Below are positions 13,142-23,588 of a stretch of 64,000 bases of DNA, one piece after another. The notes under the pieces were generated by a model. It made no database searches. It had not been told where the DNA came from and saw only the letters and a program-made list of their open reading frames with translations. Each line of letters opens with the position of its first letter. Within the stretch, counting starts at the first letter, position 1. Where the stretch lies: contig JAULJL010000011.1 of the NCBI GenBank assembly GCA_030761205.1, positions 18,156,501-18,220,500 on the forward strand. Reading direction: 5' to 3'. This stretch comes from Fremontodendron californicum (Eukaryota > Streptophyta > Magnoliopsida > Malvales > Malvaceae). The position numbers and the translations under genes are program-made.

Positions 13142-15167
13142 AGCTTTTTGCTAGTCCTCGAGCAAAATCAAATAAAAATAAAATAAGAAAATCTAATCTA
13201 ATCCACTTTCGTAGGAAATCACGGTGGCACTTAGCATGTGACACAAGCCTTTAAACCCCTAGGTGTCCCTAGTGGACGAGTTTAGTCTCGTGAGGGTTTA
13301 CTAGAACGATACCCACAAACATTGAAACACTAAAATATAAATAAACTACATATACTAAAAATATTTATTCCTAATCCTTTCAATACAAATTAGAGACAAT
13401 CTTTGAACAAGTCTTATAAACTAATCAATAGCTTAAAGAATTTCACAAAAAATCATGCTTGAATGTAAATTGTTTGAGTTAAGCCAATATTAACATAACA
13501 TATTTCAATCAAAATAGTGCATATTCAAACTTAATCTCAACTACTCACATGGGATACCCTCATGATTTTCACTCTTTAAAGTAGTGGTGAAGTGTTTACA
13601 CTCAATCAATCTCATGAAAACAGTTCTACCATATTCTTGCTTGTCCACCTATTCTCCACTATTTAGATCATACAACTTCATGAATCAAGAGGTCTTTAAT
13701 CAAGGTTGTAATGGGGCCAAGGGGTTTGTAATGTGGTTGAAGAACAAAAGGATAAAGATATCACAAAGGTTCCAAAGAGTTCATAAAGTTTAGAGACATA
13801 AAAAGATCATACAAATAAAACTTCTCAAAACTCTTATAAAGCACATAATAACATAGGCTAAATATTCATGTTGAGCCTTTGCATCATTCTAACCAACTTT
13901 GTAACATCTTTTTCTTTACTTTAACTAGAAGTTCAAGAGAAGATTTTTTTTTTTAATATGGGAATGTATTTGACAATGATCCCTTTCTTTTTCTCTTGAC
14001 TTTTTTCTTTCTTTTCCCCCCACACTTATTTCTTGTTTCTAACCCAAATTTTCAATAAATCTTCTTTGTCTTTGCAACTTGTCTCAAAACATGCTAATTC
14101 ATCTTTGGAACAAAGGTAAAGATATAAGTATATTTAGGTTAGGGACAAGTTATGGTTACCAAAGAGATAGCTTATTCAATGTATGCTCAAATTGGTTCAC
14201 TAAGGGTGTGTTCTCTTGGAACATTAATAATGGATGGCTGTTTGGATCTGGTTATAATCCTAATGCCTCTATCATATTCATGTTGTCACATGTATCAATA
14301 TAGTCTCAAACGGTTTAAAGCAAGTTCTAGAGAATCATGTAATCATAAGAGCACTCAAGAAAGAAATTAGATTGATTTGTATAATGCATCAATCATTATA
14401 GGCTCAAAAACTCACAAGGATGATTATACAAGTCAGATTAAGTCTAAACATGCTTCTTTCTCAATCAACTTATCATATTAACATTGGCTCATAAAAATTA
14501 GTATCAAGCTTAATTCTTATGAAAATCTTCTCACTAATAACCAGTTTAGACCTATGCAATTCAAATCTCATCATTGTATTAAAAAGGAACTAAAACACAC
14601 TAAAATAATAATAATAATAAAGACTCATAAAAAAAAAATAGTAGACAAAAATAAAAGAAATCCTAAATCATTCCCCCTACACTTAATTCTTACATTGTCC
14701 TCAATGTAAGTCTATTAACCCAAATGAAAGAATCATGTGTAAGAGAAAAGAACTAATAACATAAGAATAGGAACAACTAAGACTCAAAACAAAACAAACT
14801 CATGCAACCTAAATAATCCTAAAATACTAAACAAAAATTAACAAGTAAACATAAAAAGATTAAAATCAAACTGACAAGATATGTCTCAAGTCTCCCTTAC
14901 TCAGACCTTGTTCAGAATGAATACTTCTAAATTGCTTAAAACACAACAAACTTTTTTTTTTTTTTTGAAAAGAAGAAATCAAACTGACAAGGTATGTCTC
15001 AAGTCTCCCTTACTCAGACCTTGTTCAGAATGAATACTTCTAAATTGCTTAAAACACAACAAACTTTTTTTTTTTTTTTAAGAAGGTAAAATTTAGGAGA
15101 TATTACCTGTAGATGTTGCTAACCACTTATTATAACTGAGACACAACAAACAAAATGTTAGATAATG
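13142..15167 (-). other. N1 3' non-coding region between LOG and the PPT
   Basis: About 2 kb with no supportable sense gene. It holds the CTTACATTG/CAATGTAAG hairpin (14689-14710) next to a C-rich (G-rich on the element strand) tract, two copies of a ~110-bp tandem repeat (about 14870-15070), and two small hairpins (ACGAG/CTCGT and CTAGG/CCTAG) near 13255-13295. A 69-codon frame at 13584-13793 runs antisense to the element. Confidence 0.7.
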
Positions 15168-15815
15168 TCACAAAGACAAAGTGCAATCCACTCCTTGCTC
15201 GTCCATATCTCTTTTTCTTTTTCCGAGCGTTTGCGAAACAACCGTAGCAGATAAATACTCATAAGCTTGGAGCTTTTTGAGTAAATCTTCAATGGTTGTA
15301 GCAGAAATTATGGTTCTCCTTGCCTCTGAAAACATGAATCCATTATCCACAACATTATCTAAATATGAAAGCAAATTACTAAAATAACCATTAATATTAA
15401 GCAAACCAATGGGTTTCTTATTTGTGACCAAAGATGACCAAGAAGCCACGCAAGCTATTTCTTCCAATGTACCCAGACCTCCTGGTAAAGCAATGAATGC
15501 ATCGGCAGAATGGTACATGATTGTCATCCGTTCAGGGATACTCCAGACTTGTATTTCCTTACCCACGGTAGGTCCACAAAAACTTCTGAATAGTTTTGGC
15601 ACGATTCCTAGAACTGGACTTCCTCCGGCGTGTGCTGCTGTAGCGACTGCTCCCATTAAACCCGTACTACCGCCTCCATAAATCAAGTGGATCTTTTGTT
15701 GGGCAAGTATTACTCCAACTCTTATGGCTTCATCAGCGAATATGTTATTTTTCCCTGGATAAGCACCTCCAAAGACACAAATTTTTTTAATGCGCTGGGA
15801 CGAAGTACTTTCCAT
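15168..15815 (-). CDS. LOG-like: LOG-type cytokinin riboside 5'-monophosphate phosphoribohydrolase (N1 copy)
   Basis: 215 aa, uninterrupted, starting at the only in-frame ATG that gives the conserved beginning MESTSSQRIKKICVFGGAYP. LOG enzymes release free cytokinin base from cytokinin nucleotide in the cytosol or nucleus. Family landmarks: YGGGSTGLMG (residues 46-55), the Arg-containing PERMTIM (94-100) that corresponds to the substrate-binding RK.EM segment of plant LOGs, and PGGLGTLEE (111-119), the diagnostic PGGxGTxxE motif. Plant LOG genes have several introns; this copy has none, as expected for sequence that passed through RNA. The C-terminus is basic (GKRKRD) and ends LSL. It lies 430 bp downstream of the CRP-like gene in N1. 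The pyrimidine tract before the ATG ends AAG, where the other copies have CAG. Confidence 0.9.
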   Translation of the reverse strand: MESTSSQRIKKICVFGGAYPGKNNIFADEAIRVGVILAQQKIHLIYGGGSTGLMGAVATAAHAGGSPVLGIVPKLFRSFCGPTVGKEIQVWSIPERMTIMYHSADAFIALPGGLGTLEEIACVASWSSLVTNKKPIGLLNINGYFSNLLSYLDNVVDNGFMFSEARRTIISATTIEDLLKKLQAYEYLSATVVSQTLGKRKRDMDEQGVDCTLSL

Positions 15816-15885
15816 TTTTTTTTCGAGTGCCTTAAAGAGAATGAGTACATGGTGCAATATATAGAGGACTGAGTAGTGAATCAGA

Positions 15886-16190
15886 CAAGAGTAATAATGT
15901 CGCCGAAAGTGTATCTGACCTGTCAGAAGAAAATGTTAACCTAACAAAAGATTTTTGCGTGATTTCAGGAAGAAAATCAAAAAGAGAAGAAAAATCGACC
16001 GTAAAAGTCAAGAGTAATAATGTCGCCGAAAGTGTATCTGACCTGTCAGAAGAAAATGTTAACCTAACAAAAGATTTTTGCGTGATTTCAGGAAGAAAAT
16101 CAAAAAGAGAAGAAAAATCGACCGTAAAAGTCAAGAGTAATAATGTCGCCGAAAGTGTATTTGACCTGTCAGGAAAAAAAAAAAAGTTGT
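15886..16190 (-). repeat. 123-bp tandem repeat in the CRP-LOG spacer
   Basis: Units start at 15886, 16009 and 16132; the third is partial. N2 has two units (from 37411 and 37534), A1 and N4 have one. The unit is 41 codons long, so one frame stays open through the array, but that frame has no ATG start. Confidence 0.9.
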
Positions 16191-16245
16191 GATTGTGGCT
16201 CACATCTTCCTCTGGTTTTACGTCCAGAAATGGCTTAAACGCCTT

Positions 16246-16782
16246 CTATGAGTCGAGGATATGCTTCCCATCCAGTTTTCTTACAAGCTGGCAAACAGGG
16301 TCTTTTAACATCAGATTCCCAAGATGTTGCCATTCCCTTTGGAATTGCGGCCATAAATCAAGAATTTCTCTTTGTACGTCTCCACTAGGATGCGTCTCAA
16401 GAGAACGTTGGATATTACCCAAATTCTCCTTACTCAGTCCATCCTTAATGAATTCAATTTTATCATCTCGATTAGAGGACGGAATCCCAATAGAACGACA
16501 TTTACCGTTACACGTCCATCGTGCACATTTGTGGCAGTTTGAACTCATGCGCTTTGCTCGTCGCTTCTTTGCAAAAGTGCTTCTACCTGTACCTGGTAAA
16601 TGCAAAACAGGAAGATATTCATCTTCACGTACCTTGGCTTCAATTATCCAACGTATGTCTTCATGAATCCCTTTGTGCATAAGCATTCTTAATCTTTCAA
16701 ATCGAACTTGGTAAAGCTTCAGTAAAATATTTCGAGGAAAAGGAGGAAATCGTTTCTGCAATCGTGTGAGAATATCATCCAT
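16246..16782 (-). CDS. CRP-like zinc-finger protein resembling Betaflexiviridae nucleic-acid-binding protein (N1 copy)
   Basis: 178 aa. The core (residues 64-95) has a Gly-Arg-Ser-Thr-Phe-Ala segment, the basic block KKRRAKR (72-78), then C-x2-C-x4-C-x3-C (Cys 83, 86, 91, 95), and further on FIKDG (111-115). This order, SxxAxxRRA then a four-ligand zinc finger then FI..G, is that of the small cysteine-rich proteins of vitiviruses, carlaviruses and allexiviruses (Viral_NABP), which bind nucleic acid and in several viruses suppress RNA silencing or act in the nucleus. The first 60 and last 60 residues are not recognised; the protein is longer than the viral ones. N1 has His where the other copies have Pro at residue 40. 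A T-rich tract ending CAG abuts the ATG, and a TATATAAA lies at 16819-16826. Viral origin is inference; a plant zinc-finger protein is the alternative. Confidence 0.7.
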   Translation of the reverse strand: MDDILTRLQKRFPPFPRNILLKLYQVRFERLRMLMHKGIHEDIRWIIEAKVREDEYLPVLHLPGTGRSTFAKKRRAKRMSSNCHKCARWTCNGKCRSIGIPSSNRDDKIEFIKDGLSKENLGNIQRSLETHPSGDVQREILDLWPQFQREWQHLGNLMLKDPVCQLVRKLDGKHILDS

Positions 16783-16818
16783 CCTGAAAAAAAAATGAAA
16801 GAGAAATTGAAAGAGAAA

Positions 16819-16826
16819 TTTATATA
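16819..16826 (-). promoter_or_regulatory. TATA-like box upstream of the N1 CRP gene
   Basis: TATATAAA on the - strand about 40 bp before the ATG, conserved in A1 (26904-26911), N2 (36652-36659) and N4 (53796-53803). It may mark an internal promoter; the alternative is expression by splicing from the LTR transcript. Confidence 0.4.
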
Positions 16827-16859
16827 CAATATCAGTTTTGTGGGTACCTGATGGAACCG

Positions 16860-17243
16860 ACTTAAATAATCACGGAGTACCGTTATCCGCCATTTAACCG
16901 GGGTTAAAAAAAAATTATGTTTACATCTAGTTATTTTCAAAACAAGGATCAGAAAGAAAAACAACATAAAAAGACTCAAAAAAAGAAATCCTAAATGATT
17001 CCCCCCACACTTAATTCTTACATTGTCATTAATGTAATGCTATTATCCCCCAATGCAAGAATTATATGTAAGAGAAAAGAACTATTAAACAAAAGAAACT
17101 TATGCAGCCTAAATGAACTTAAAAACAGTAAACACAATTAACAAAGAAACATAAGAAATAAAAATAAAAACAACAAAAATAATAAAAGAAAAAGAAAAAG
17201 AAAGAGAAAGCAAATCTGAATATGGAAGGTTGGCAATTTCATC
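16860..17243 (-). other. N1 non-coding region between gag remnant and CRP gene
   Basis: Contains the left boundary of the CRP-LOG cassette (an ACCCCGGTTAAATGGCGG segment around 16885-16905) and the upstream copy of the ~100-bp direct repeat (about 16985-17085) with its hairpin and G-rich tract on the element strand. Confidence 0.7.
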
Positions 17244-17244
17244 T

Positions 17245-17269
17245 TTAATTGGGCTGCCTTCCCAATTAA
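17245..17269 (-). other. Post-stop hairpin of N1 (9-bp perfect stem)
   Basis: Perfect stem TTAATTGGG / CCCAATTAA with a 7-nt loop, 23 bp after the stop of the gag remnant. The same structure is at 36190-36214 (N2) and 53342-53366 (N4); a shorter version follows the pol stop in A1 (26670-26685). Confidence 0.75.
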
Positions 17270-17291
17270 CACTTGAGTTAGTGTTTTGAAT

Positions 17292-18230
17292 CTAACCAAC
17301 ACCCCTTCTTGGCTTTTTAGGCTTGTCAGGCTCATACATGAAATTTCCCAAATTTATGCGTTTGAGAGGAAACTTTCTTTGCACAACAGTGGATGCATTC
17401 TCCATTACAAGTATTATTCCATCATCCTTGGTGGTGCATATCTCATCGAGGAATGGTGCATCTTTTGGTACTTGTTGAATGACATCCACAAACAAACTGT
17501 TTAAGGTTTCCAGCGTGTCTTGTTCATGTTCATCCTCCTTGAACTTTGCGAATCTACTAGGAAAAGGTGGAGAAGAAACATTAGTAAAAATTGGAATCTC
17601 AAACGTTACCTCAGGTGCCGAAATACTCTTATTTGGATCATTGGCTTCATTATCCTCAAGAATAGAATTCATCTCTAATTTTGTCTCATCCTCATCTTGT
17701 TCCTCATTCCTCAAGGTCACAATAGTAGCATTCTCCTTTAGGTTAATCATCGTTTGGGCAGGGAGTTCTTCAGATCTTTGTGCTACCCATCCCACCATGC
17801 TACTAGTCAATTGGATCATTTGCTTTTCCAAACTCTGGATGCTTGCCCTTGTTTCCTGTTGAAATTGCAAAGTATCAGTAACAAGAGAATAGACAAGATC
17901 TTCTAAAGAAGTACCTGAGTTTTGAGTCATATGTGGTGGTTGAAAAAGATCTGGTTCTTGGGACCATGATTGATTGAAGCTAGATGGATGAGTGTAATTG
18001 GCATAAGGATCTACTTCTTGGTAATTTTTCGAGTAGCCATAATTAGTATGATCCCACCATCCCTCATGGTAAGTGTTTGAGTAATGATCATACTGTTGGT
18101 CTTGGAACACTTGATGGCTTTGACATCCTCCCATGGCCAATTGTTGAACTGGGTAGGTGAGATTGGCTTGTTGATTTTCCATGTTCATGTATGCCACCAA
18201 CTCTTCAAGAGTTAGATTGCTCAATTCCAT
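17292..18230 (-). CDS. gag: Gag C-terminal remnant ORF (N1)
   Basis: 312 aa, fully open, starting MELSNLTLEELVAYMN 18 bp downstream of an A-rich tract. It aligns by eye with the C-terminal half of the A1/A2 Gag: the YDHYSNTYHEGWWDH segment matches Gag YDPYSNTYNPGWRDH, then NSGTSLEDLV, TLQFQQETRASIQSLE and a PPFPSRFAKFKEDE block. It stops where the protease of A1 begins. The capsid core and zinc knuckle are absent, so it cannot be a normal Gag. N2 and N4 carry the same ORF with one premature stop each, and N3 has the first 162 bp. Whether it is made, or retained for RNA packaging, is unknown. Confidence 0.85.
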   Translation of the reverse strand: MELSNLTLEELVAYMNMENQQANLTYPVQQLAMGGCQSHQVFQDQQYDHYSNTYHEGWWDHTNYGYSKNYQEVDPYANYTHPSSFNQSWSQEPDLFQPPHMTQNSGTSLEDLVYSLVTDTLQFQQETRASIQSLEKQMIQLTSSMVGWVAQRSEELPAQTMINLKENATIVTLRNEEQDEDETKLEMNSILEDNEANDPNKSISAPEVTFEIPIFTNVSSPPFPSRFAKFKEDEHEQDTLETLNSLFVDVIQQVPKDAPFLDEICTTKDDGIILVMENASTVVQRKFPLKRINLGNFMYEPDKPKKPRRGVG

Positions 18231-18363
18231 CGTTTTTTTTTTTTATATTTTTTTTTATATTTTTTCAAAATTTGATAAGAAAAACCCGTATGTACAAGAA
18301 AATAAAACTCATTAGAACTGAAAATAAGAATAAACCAAGTAACAAATAAACTAAAGAAAACAA

Positions 18364-18381
18364 TCCCCGGCAACGGCGCCA
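18364..18381 (-). other. N1 primer binding site (tRNA-Asp type)
   Basis: TGGCGCCGTTGCCGGGGA on the - strand, 6 bp inside the 5' LTR end. It is complementary to the 3' end of plant tRNA-Asp including CCA, the primer typical of Athila elements. Confidence 0.9.
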
Positions 18382-18387
18382 AAATTT

Positions 18388-20451
18388 TGATGCACCCAAA
18401 AGAGTGTATCTTATTTAACCTTGCACTAAAAAGATCAATTGTAAGTATAATGATTAGCAAGGGTCGAGTCCTCAGGGATTGGGTTTTAATCTATGAGTTA
18501 TTAGTTTATAACTTAAATTCAAGAACAATAAAAGAAAAGGGGTTTTTGAAGCGAGATTTAAACTAAAGTAAATAATAAGAATAAGATGCAAGGCGGTATA
18601 ACCAGCCAATAAAAATATATATACTAAATTAGGCGGTATAACCAGCAAATAAAAATATATATACTAAATTAGGCGGTATAACCAGCCAATAAAAATAAAA
18701 CAAAGTTAATATACAAATTAGGCGGTATAACCAGCCAATAAAAATAAATATACTTTTAAAAATAAACAAACTAGAAAAGTAAGAAAACAAGTAAGTAAGA
18801 AGAATCAAATATGAAAAATATGGTTAAGGTTTCATTCTCCACCACTAGACATCATTAAGAATCAATTTCAGATCTATCAATATCAACCAACTATCAAAGT
18901 TAACAACCGTAGATAACAACAAGCTCTGTTATCCCAATCTTTCCTTAGTTTGTCGTTAAATAGAACAAGCTCTCTATTTAATCTCTAACCATTAAACAAC
19001 CTAGAATAAGCTCTCTAAATTCAATTTAATGGCAGCTTTATGATGAGAAAGATAGGTTGATCTAAGCAACAAACACATAAGCTCGGATTGTTCAACTTAG
19101 GTTATGTTCCACTTTGCAATTATTGAAAACTTGACCATAATCATTAATCACAAATTGCCACTTATGAATAGGAAATCAAGACAATTACACGGATCAAGAT
19201 TCCTAAACTAGCAATAGATAATTATCAAGATCTATCTAGTTGTACACCTAAATAAATCAAGACAACATCATGAACAATTCTTGTAGAAGAACATAAGCAA
19301 CTTTGATAGAAAATTAATGATAGATAGAATCTGAAAATCAATCACAAAACATGTCTAGGGCTTTGAAATCACCCTTAACCAAATAGAAGTTTAACCTAGC
19401 ATAGGTATTGTAAACATAAAATTAAAGAGAATCTAAGAATGAAATAAAAGAAAGAAAGAAGAAGAAGAAGAATATTAGTTATCCAACTTCTTGCTCTTTC
19501 TAAAGAAAAACAAAACTAGAGAAAAGAAAGAAGAAGAAAACTTAGAGAATTTTATTACAATGGCTAATATCCTACCTATGTACAATATGAATCTCTACAA
19601 TCATCCAAGGCCCTCTATTTATACACATTTTGGAGGGCTAAATGACAAGAGACAAGCTTTACAAATTTCAAAGGTAGGTATAATAGGTGGGTGAATTTTT
19701 CTAACAATTTTCGTCATATTGTATGACAATTTTGATCAGCCAATTTGATGGTCGATTTCGTCAATGTTGGAGGCCTGATCTGATCACATGGTCTTCTAGA
19801 AAAAGGTTCCCCTATCAGTTACGGATCCATAGCCGTTGGAATCAGCTCATTTTCGGATGTGGATAAGCAGATATGGGCAAAATACGAAAACAAGTCAGCA
19901 CAGACGTCATTGCACATCAGCCAACTTGATGGTCGATGTCGTCAATATTAGAGGCCTGATATGATCATATGGTCTTCTAGACAAAGGTTCCCGTATCAGT
20001 TACGGATCCATAGCCATTGGAATCAGCTCATTGTCTGATGTGGATAAGCAGATATGGGCAAAATACGAAAACAGGTCAGCACAGACGTCATTGCACCTCA
20101 GCCAACTTGATGGTCGATTTCGCTAGGGAAAACGACTCCGTTTCAAGAAGTGTAAAACATGAAAAAGATAGATATGCCTCTTAGCTTTGCACAGCTACAA
20201 ATTTCAGCCTTATTTCTTCAGTGAAACTCCAGATATAGCTGATATGGCAAAAGGTGTCAGAACTGGAACTGAACTGGATTTGCCCTTAATTCTAGTAATC
20301 TGAAATCACTCAAAGAAACTGGTGAAAAACACCAAATTACATAAAAATATAAAAGATCATAAACACAATTAGACTAAACAATAATAACTCGTATTTGACA
20401 CAAAACAATAATAAAACAGAACTAAAAACTATATAATTATACGAGTTATCA
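18388..20451 (-). repeat. N1 5' LTR
   Basis: 2064 bp, beginning TGATAACTCG on the - strand, with a TATA box at 19616-19623 (- strand), two 181-bp U3 units each with a TGACGTC motif, and four 40-bp repeats. This is the promoter driving the N1 transcript. Confidence 0.95.
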
Positions 20452-20456
20452 ATAAG

Positions 20457-21183
20457 TGGCAATTTGTGATTAATGATTATGGTCAAGTTTTCAATAATTG
20501 CAAAGTGGAACATAACCTAAGTTGAACAATCCGAGCTTATGTGTTTGTTGCTTAGATCAACCTATCTTTCTCATCATAAAGCTGCCATTAAATTGAATCT
20601 AGAGAGCTTATTCTAGGTTGTTTGATGGTTAGAGATTAAATAGAGAGCTTGTTCTATTTAACGACAAACTAAGGAAAGATTGGGATAACAGAGCTTGTTG
20701 TTATCTACGGTTGTTAACTTTGATAGTTGGTTGATATTGATAGATCTGAAATTGATTCTTAATGATGTCTAGTGGTGGAGAATGAAACCTTAACCATATT
20801 TTTCATATTTGATTCTTCTTACTTACTTGTTTTCTTACTTTTCTAGTTTGCTCATTTTTAAAAGTATATTTATTTTTATTGGCTGGTTATACCGCCTAAT
20901 TTAGTATATATATTTTTATTGGCTGGTTATACCGCCTAATTTAGTATATATATTTTTATTGGCTGGTTATACCGCCTTGCATCTTATTCTTATTATTTAC
21001 TTTAGTTTAAATCTGGCTTCAAAAACCCCTTTTCTTTTATTGTTTTCTTTCAACGTAAGTTATAAACTAATAACTCATAGATTAAAACCCAATCCCTGAG
21101 GACTCGACCCTTGCTAATCATTATACTTACAATTGATCTTTTTAGTGCAAGGTTAAATAAGATACACTCTTTTGGGTGCATCA
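20457..21183 (+). repeat. A1 5' LTR, right piece
   Basis: Continues directly from 11064 once N1 and one ATAAG copy are removed, and ends GGGTGCATCA. It has three 40-bp repeats, as in the A1 3' LTR. Confidence 0.94.
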
Positions 21184-21189
21184 AATTTT

Positions 21190-21207
21190 TGGCGCCGTTG
21201 CCGGGGA
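21190..21207 (+). other. A1 primer binding site (tRNA-Asp type)
   Basis: TGGCGCCGTTGCCGGGGA, 6 bp after the LTR end; matches the 3' end of plant tRNA-Asp. Confidence 0.92.
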
Positions 21208-21290
21208 TTGCTTTCTTTAGTTTATTAGTTTATTGGTTTATTCTTATTTTCTGTTCTAATTATTTACTTTCTTATTTTTTTTATTAGTGA

Positions 21291-22556
21291 ATGTTCCAAG
21301 CTCCCGAAGAAGACTTACGACTTAGGAAAATTCGGGAATTTATAACTTCTCACCAACAACCAATCGAGGAGTTGATCCAAAACATCCAAGAGGAGCAAGG
21401 AGAGATGGCAGCAGCTGACAACCGAACTCTCAAGGAGCTAGCCGCTCCGGACTTGGGTCAACAACCATTATGCATTGAATATGCTAATCTTGAGGTAGCT
21501 TTTGAATTAAAATCTGGTTTGATTCATCTTCTCCCAACTTTTCATGGTTTTGCAGGAGAGGATCCAAATAAGCACCTCAAGGAATTCCATGTAGTTTGCT
21601 CAAGCATGAGACCAACAGGGGTCACGGAAGAGCAAGTTAAGTTGAGAGCCTTCCCATTCTCTCTAGCTGATTCAGCAAAGGAATGGCTCTACTATCTACC
21701 ATCCGGGACCATCACTACATGGAATGATTTGAAGAAAGCATTCTTGGAAAGGTATTTCCCAGCATCTAAGGCTGCCAACATTAGGAAAGAGATATGTGGG
21801 ATTCGGCAATACAACGGAGAGTCCTTATATGAATATTGGGAGAGGTTCAAAAAACTTTGTGCATCATGTCCACACCATCAAATAAGTGAACAACTTCTCA
21901 TCCAATACTTCTATGAAGGTCTCATGCCCATGGAGAGAAGTATGATAGATGCCGCTAGTGGGGGAGCTCTAGTTGATAAGACTCCCAGGGCTGCTAGAAC
22001 ATTAATCTCCAACATGGCAGCCAATTCTCAACAGTTCTCAATGAGACAAGATCCACCACCACAACCCAAGAGAGTTAATGAGGTAAGTATATCATCCCTT
22101 GAACAAAAATTTGATAAACTGACTTCTCTTGTTCAACAATTGGCTGTAGGTAAAATACAACAAATAAAGGCTTGTGGCATATGTTCAAACATAGGGCACC
22201 AAACTGATATGTGTCCAACACTTCAAGAGGATACCAATGAACATGTGAATGCCATGGGTGGATTTCAGAACCAATCAAGGAAATATGATCCCTACTCAAA
22301 CACATACAATCCAGGATGGAGGGATCATCCAAACTTCAATTATGGAGGGAACCAATCACAAACTATTCCTCCACTGATCACAGGCCACCGGGTTTTCAGC
22401 AAAGAGTGCAACAACCATACCAAACCCGACAACAACTACCACCCATCCAAAATTCAGGTACTTCTCTTGAAGATCTTGTTAAAGCTCTTTCTACTAATAC
22501 AATTCAATTTCAACAGGAAACAAAGACAAGTATTCGAAATTTGGAGACTCAAATAG
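21291..22556 (+). CDS. gag: Gag of A1, N-terminal part (ends by frameshift)
   Basis: Athila-type Gag starting MFQAPEEDLRLRKIREF. The retrotransposon Gag core occupies roughly residues 70-250 (LKEFHVVCSS, AKEWLYYLPSGTITTWNDLK, RYFPASKAANIRKEI), and a CCHC zinc knuckle CGICSNIGHQTDMC lies at nt 22173-22214. True homology runs to about nt 22370, where a 4-bp deletion relative to A2 shifts the frame; the residues after that are out of frame. Gag packages the element RNA in cytoplasmic particles. Translation continues in another frame from about 22372. Confidence 0.92.
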   Translation: MFQAPEEDLRLRKIREFITSHQQPIEELIQNIQEEQGEMAAADNRTLKELAAPDLGQQPLCIEYANLEVAFELKSGLIHLLPTFHGFAGEDPNKHLKEFHVVCSSMRPTGVTEEQVKLRAFPFSLADSAKEWLYYLPSGTITTWNDLKKAFLERYFPASKAANIRKEICGIRQYNGESLYEYWERFKKLCASCPHHQISEQLLIQYFYEGLMPMERSMIDAASGGALVDKTPRAARTLISNMAANSQQFSMRQDPPPQPKRVNEVSISSLEQKFDKLTSLVQQLAVGKIQQIKACGICSNIGHQTDMCPTLQEDTNEHVNAMGGFQNQSRKYDPYSNTYNPGWRDHPNFNYGGNQSQTIPPLITGHRVFSKECNNHTKPDNNYHPSKIQVLLLKILLKLFLLIQFNFNRKQRQVFEIWRLK

Positions 22557-23585
22557 GGCAATTGGCAACAACCATGAGTCAAATGCAAGCAAGGGATTCT
22601 GGGAAATTACCTTCCCAAACCATAGTGAATCCAAGAGAGAATGCCAATGCTATAAATTTAAGAAGTGGGAAACAGCTAGAGACACCACAAAATGATAGTG
22701 CTCAAGGGGAGAACAATACCATGGCATCCTCTTCACATCCCAACGAGCCACTAAAAAAGGTAATTCCTAAACCATCCTTTCCTTCCTATATAACTCCTCC
22801 ACCTTTTCCTAACAGGTTAGCAAAGTCCAAGAAGGAGGAGCAAGAGAAGGAAATTTTGGAAACCTTCCGGAAAGTAGAGGTGAACATTCCTTTACTAGAT
22901 GCTATCAAGCAAGTGCCAAGATATGCCAAGTTCCTAAAAGAGTTGTGCACATCTAAACGGAAGTTGAAATGGAATGAAAAGGTAAGTGTGGGGGAGAATG
23001 TGTCAGCTGTTCTTCAAAAGAAACTCCCACCTAAATGCAAGGATCCAGGTATGTTTACCATTCCTTGTAAGATAGGCAACACCAGGTTTGAGCGTGCTAT
23101 GCTAGATCTAGGGGCATCTATTAATGTCATGCCATATTCAATTTATGCTTCATTGAATCTAGGACCATTAGAGGAAACCGGTGTTATAATACAACTTGCT
23201 GACCGTTCTAACACTTATCCAAGAGGAGTTGTAGAAGACGTTCTTGTACAGGTTAATGAATTGGTTTTTCCCGCTGACTTTTATGTTATTGAGATGGAAG
23301 ATGAGATGTCTTCTAATCCCACACCTATTCTATTAGGGAGACCATTCTTAAAAACAGCAAGAACTAAAATAGATGTACATGATGGCACTTTAACTATGGA
23401 ATTTGATGGTGAAATAATTCGCTTTAACATTTTTGAGGCCATGAGATATCCTAGTGATGTGCATTCTGTTTTTAATATTGATATAATTGACTCACTAGTG
23501 CAGCAAGCTTATGAGCTAGATGGTGAAGATAGTGTAGAAATAGTCCTTAGCAACCATCTCGGAATGGGGAATGCTAAACTAGCCT
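22372..23585 (+). CDS. A1 Gag C-terminus and aspartic protease (frame-broken segment)
   Basis: Continues Gag after the first frameshift: FQQRVQQPYQ, NSGTSLEDLVKALSTNTIQF and a QIGQLATTMSQMQ helix, then the retropepsin domain. The protease active site reads LDLGAS (Asp codon at 23105-23107), the Athila variant of D(S/T)GA, followed by NPTPILLGRPFLKTARTKID, the usual flap and ILGRPFL block. The open frame extends from 22316 to 23638, but the first ~55 bases and the last ~50 are out of frame. Near 23578-23596 a 5-bp loss and a 1-bp gain relative to A2 shift into the RT frame. In A2 this junction is continuous, so the ancestral product was one Gag-Pol polyprotein. Confidence 0.9.
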
Positions 23586-23588
23586 TGA

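Larger units (their letters stand above)
11065..20451 (-). mobile_element. Element N1: non-autonomous LTR element with gag remnant, CRP and LOG genes
   Basis: 9387 bp in reverse orientation, with two LTRs of 2064 bp each (11065-13128 and 18388-20451) and a perfect target duplication ATAAG (11060-11064 and 20452-20456). By eye the two LTRs differ at only about a dozen positions, so the insertion is young. It lacks protease, RT, RNase H and integrase; between PBS and PPT it keeps a gag C-terminal remnant, the CRP-like gene and LOG, all three frames open. It is inserted head-on into the 5' LTR of A1 and must have been mobilised by proteins supplied in trans. Confidence 0.96.

Noticed and set aside
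15409..15681. 90-codon frame antisense to LOG, repeated at 37872-38144 and 54888-55160
   Set aside because: It is the shadow of the LOG coding frame and is interrupted or shortened in A1.
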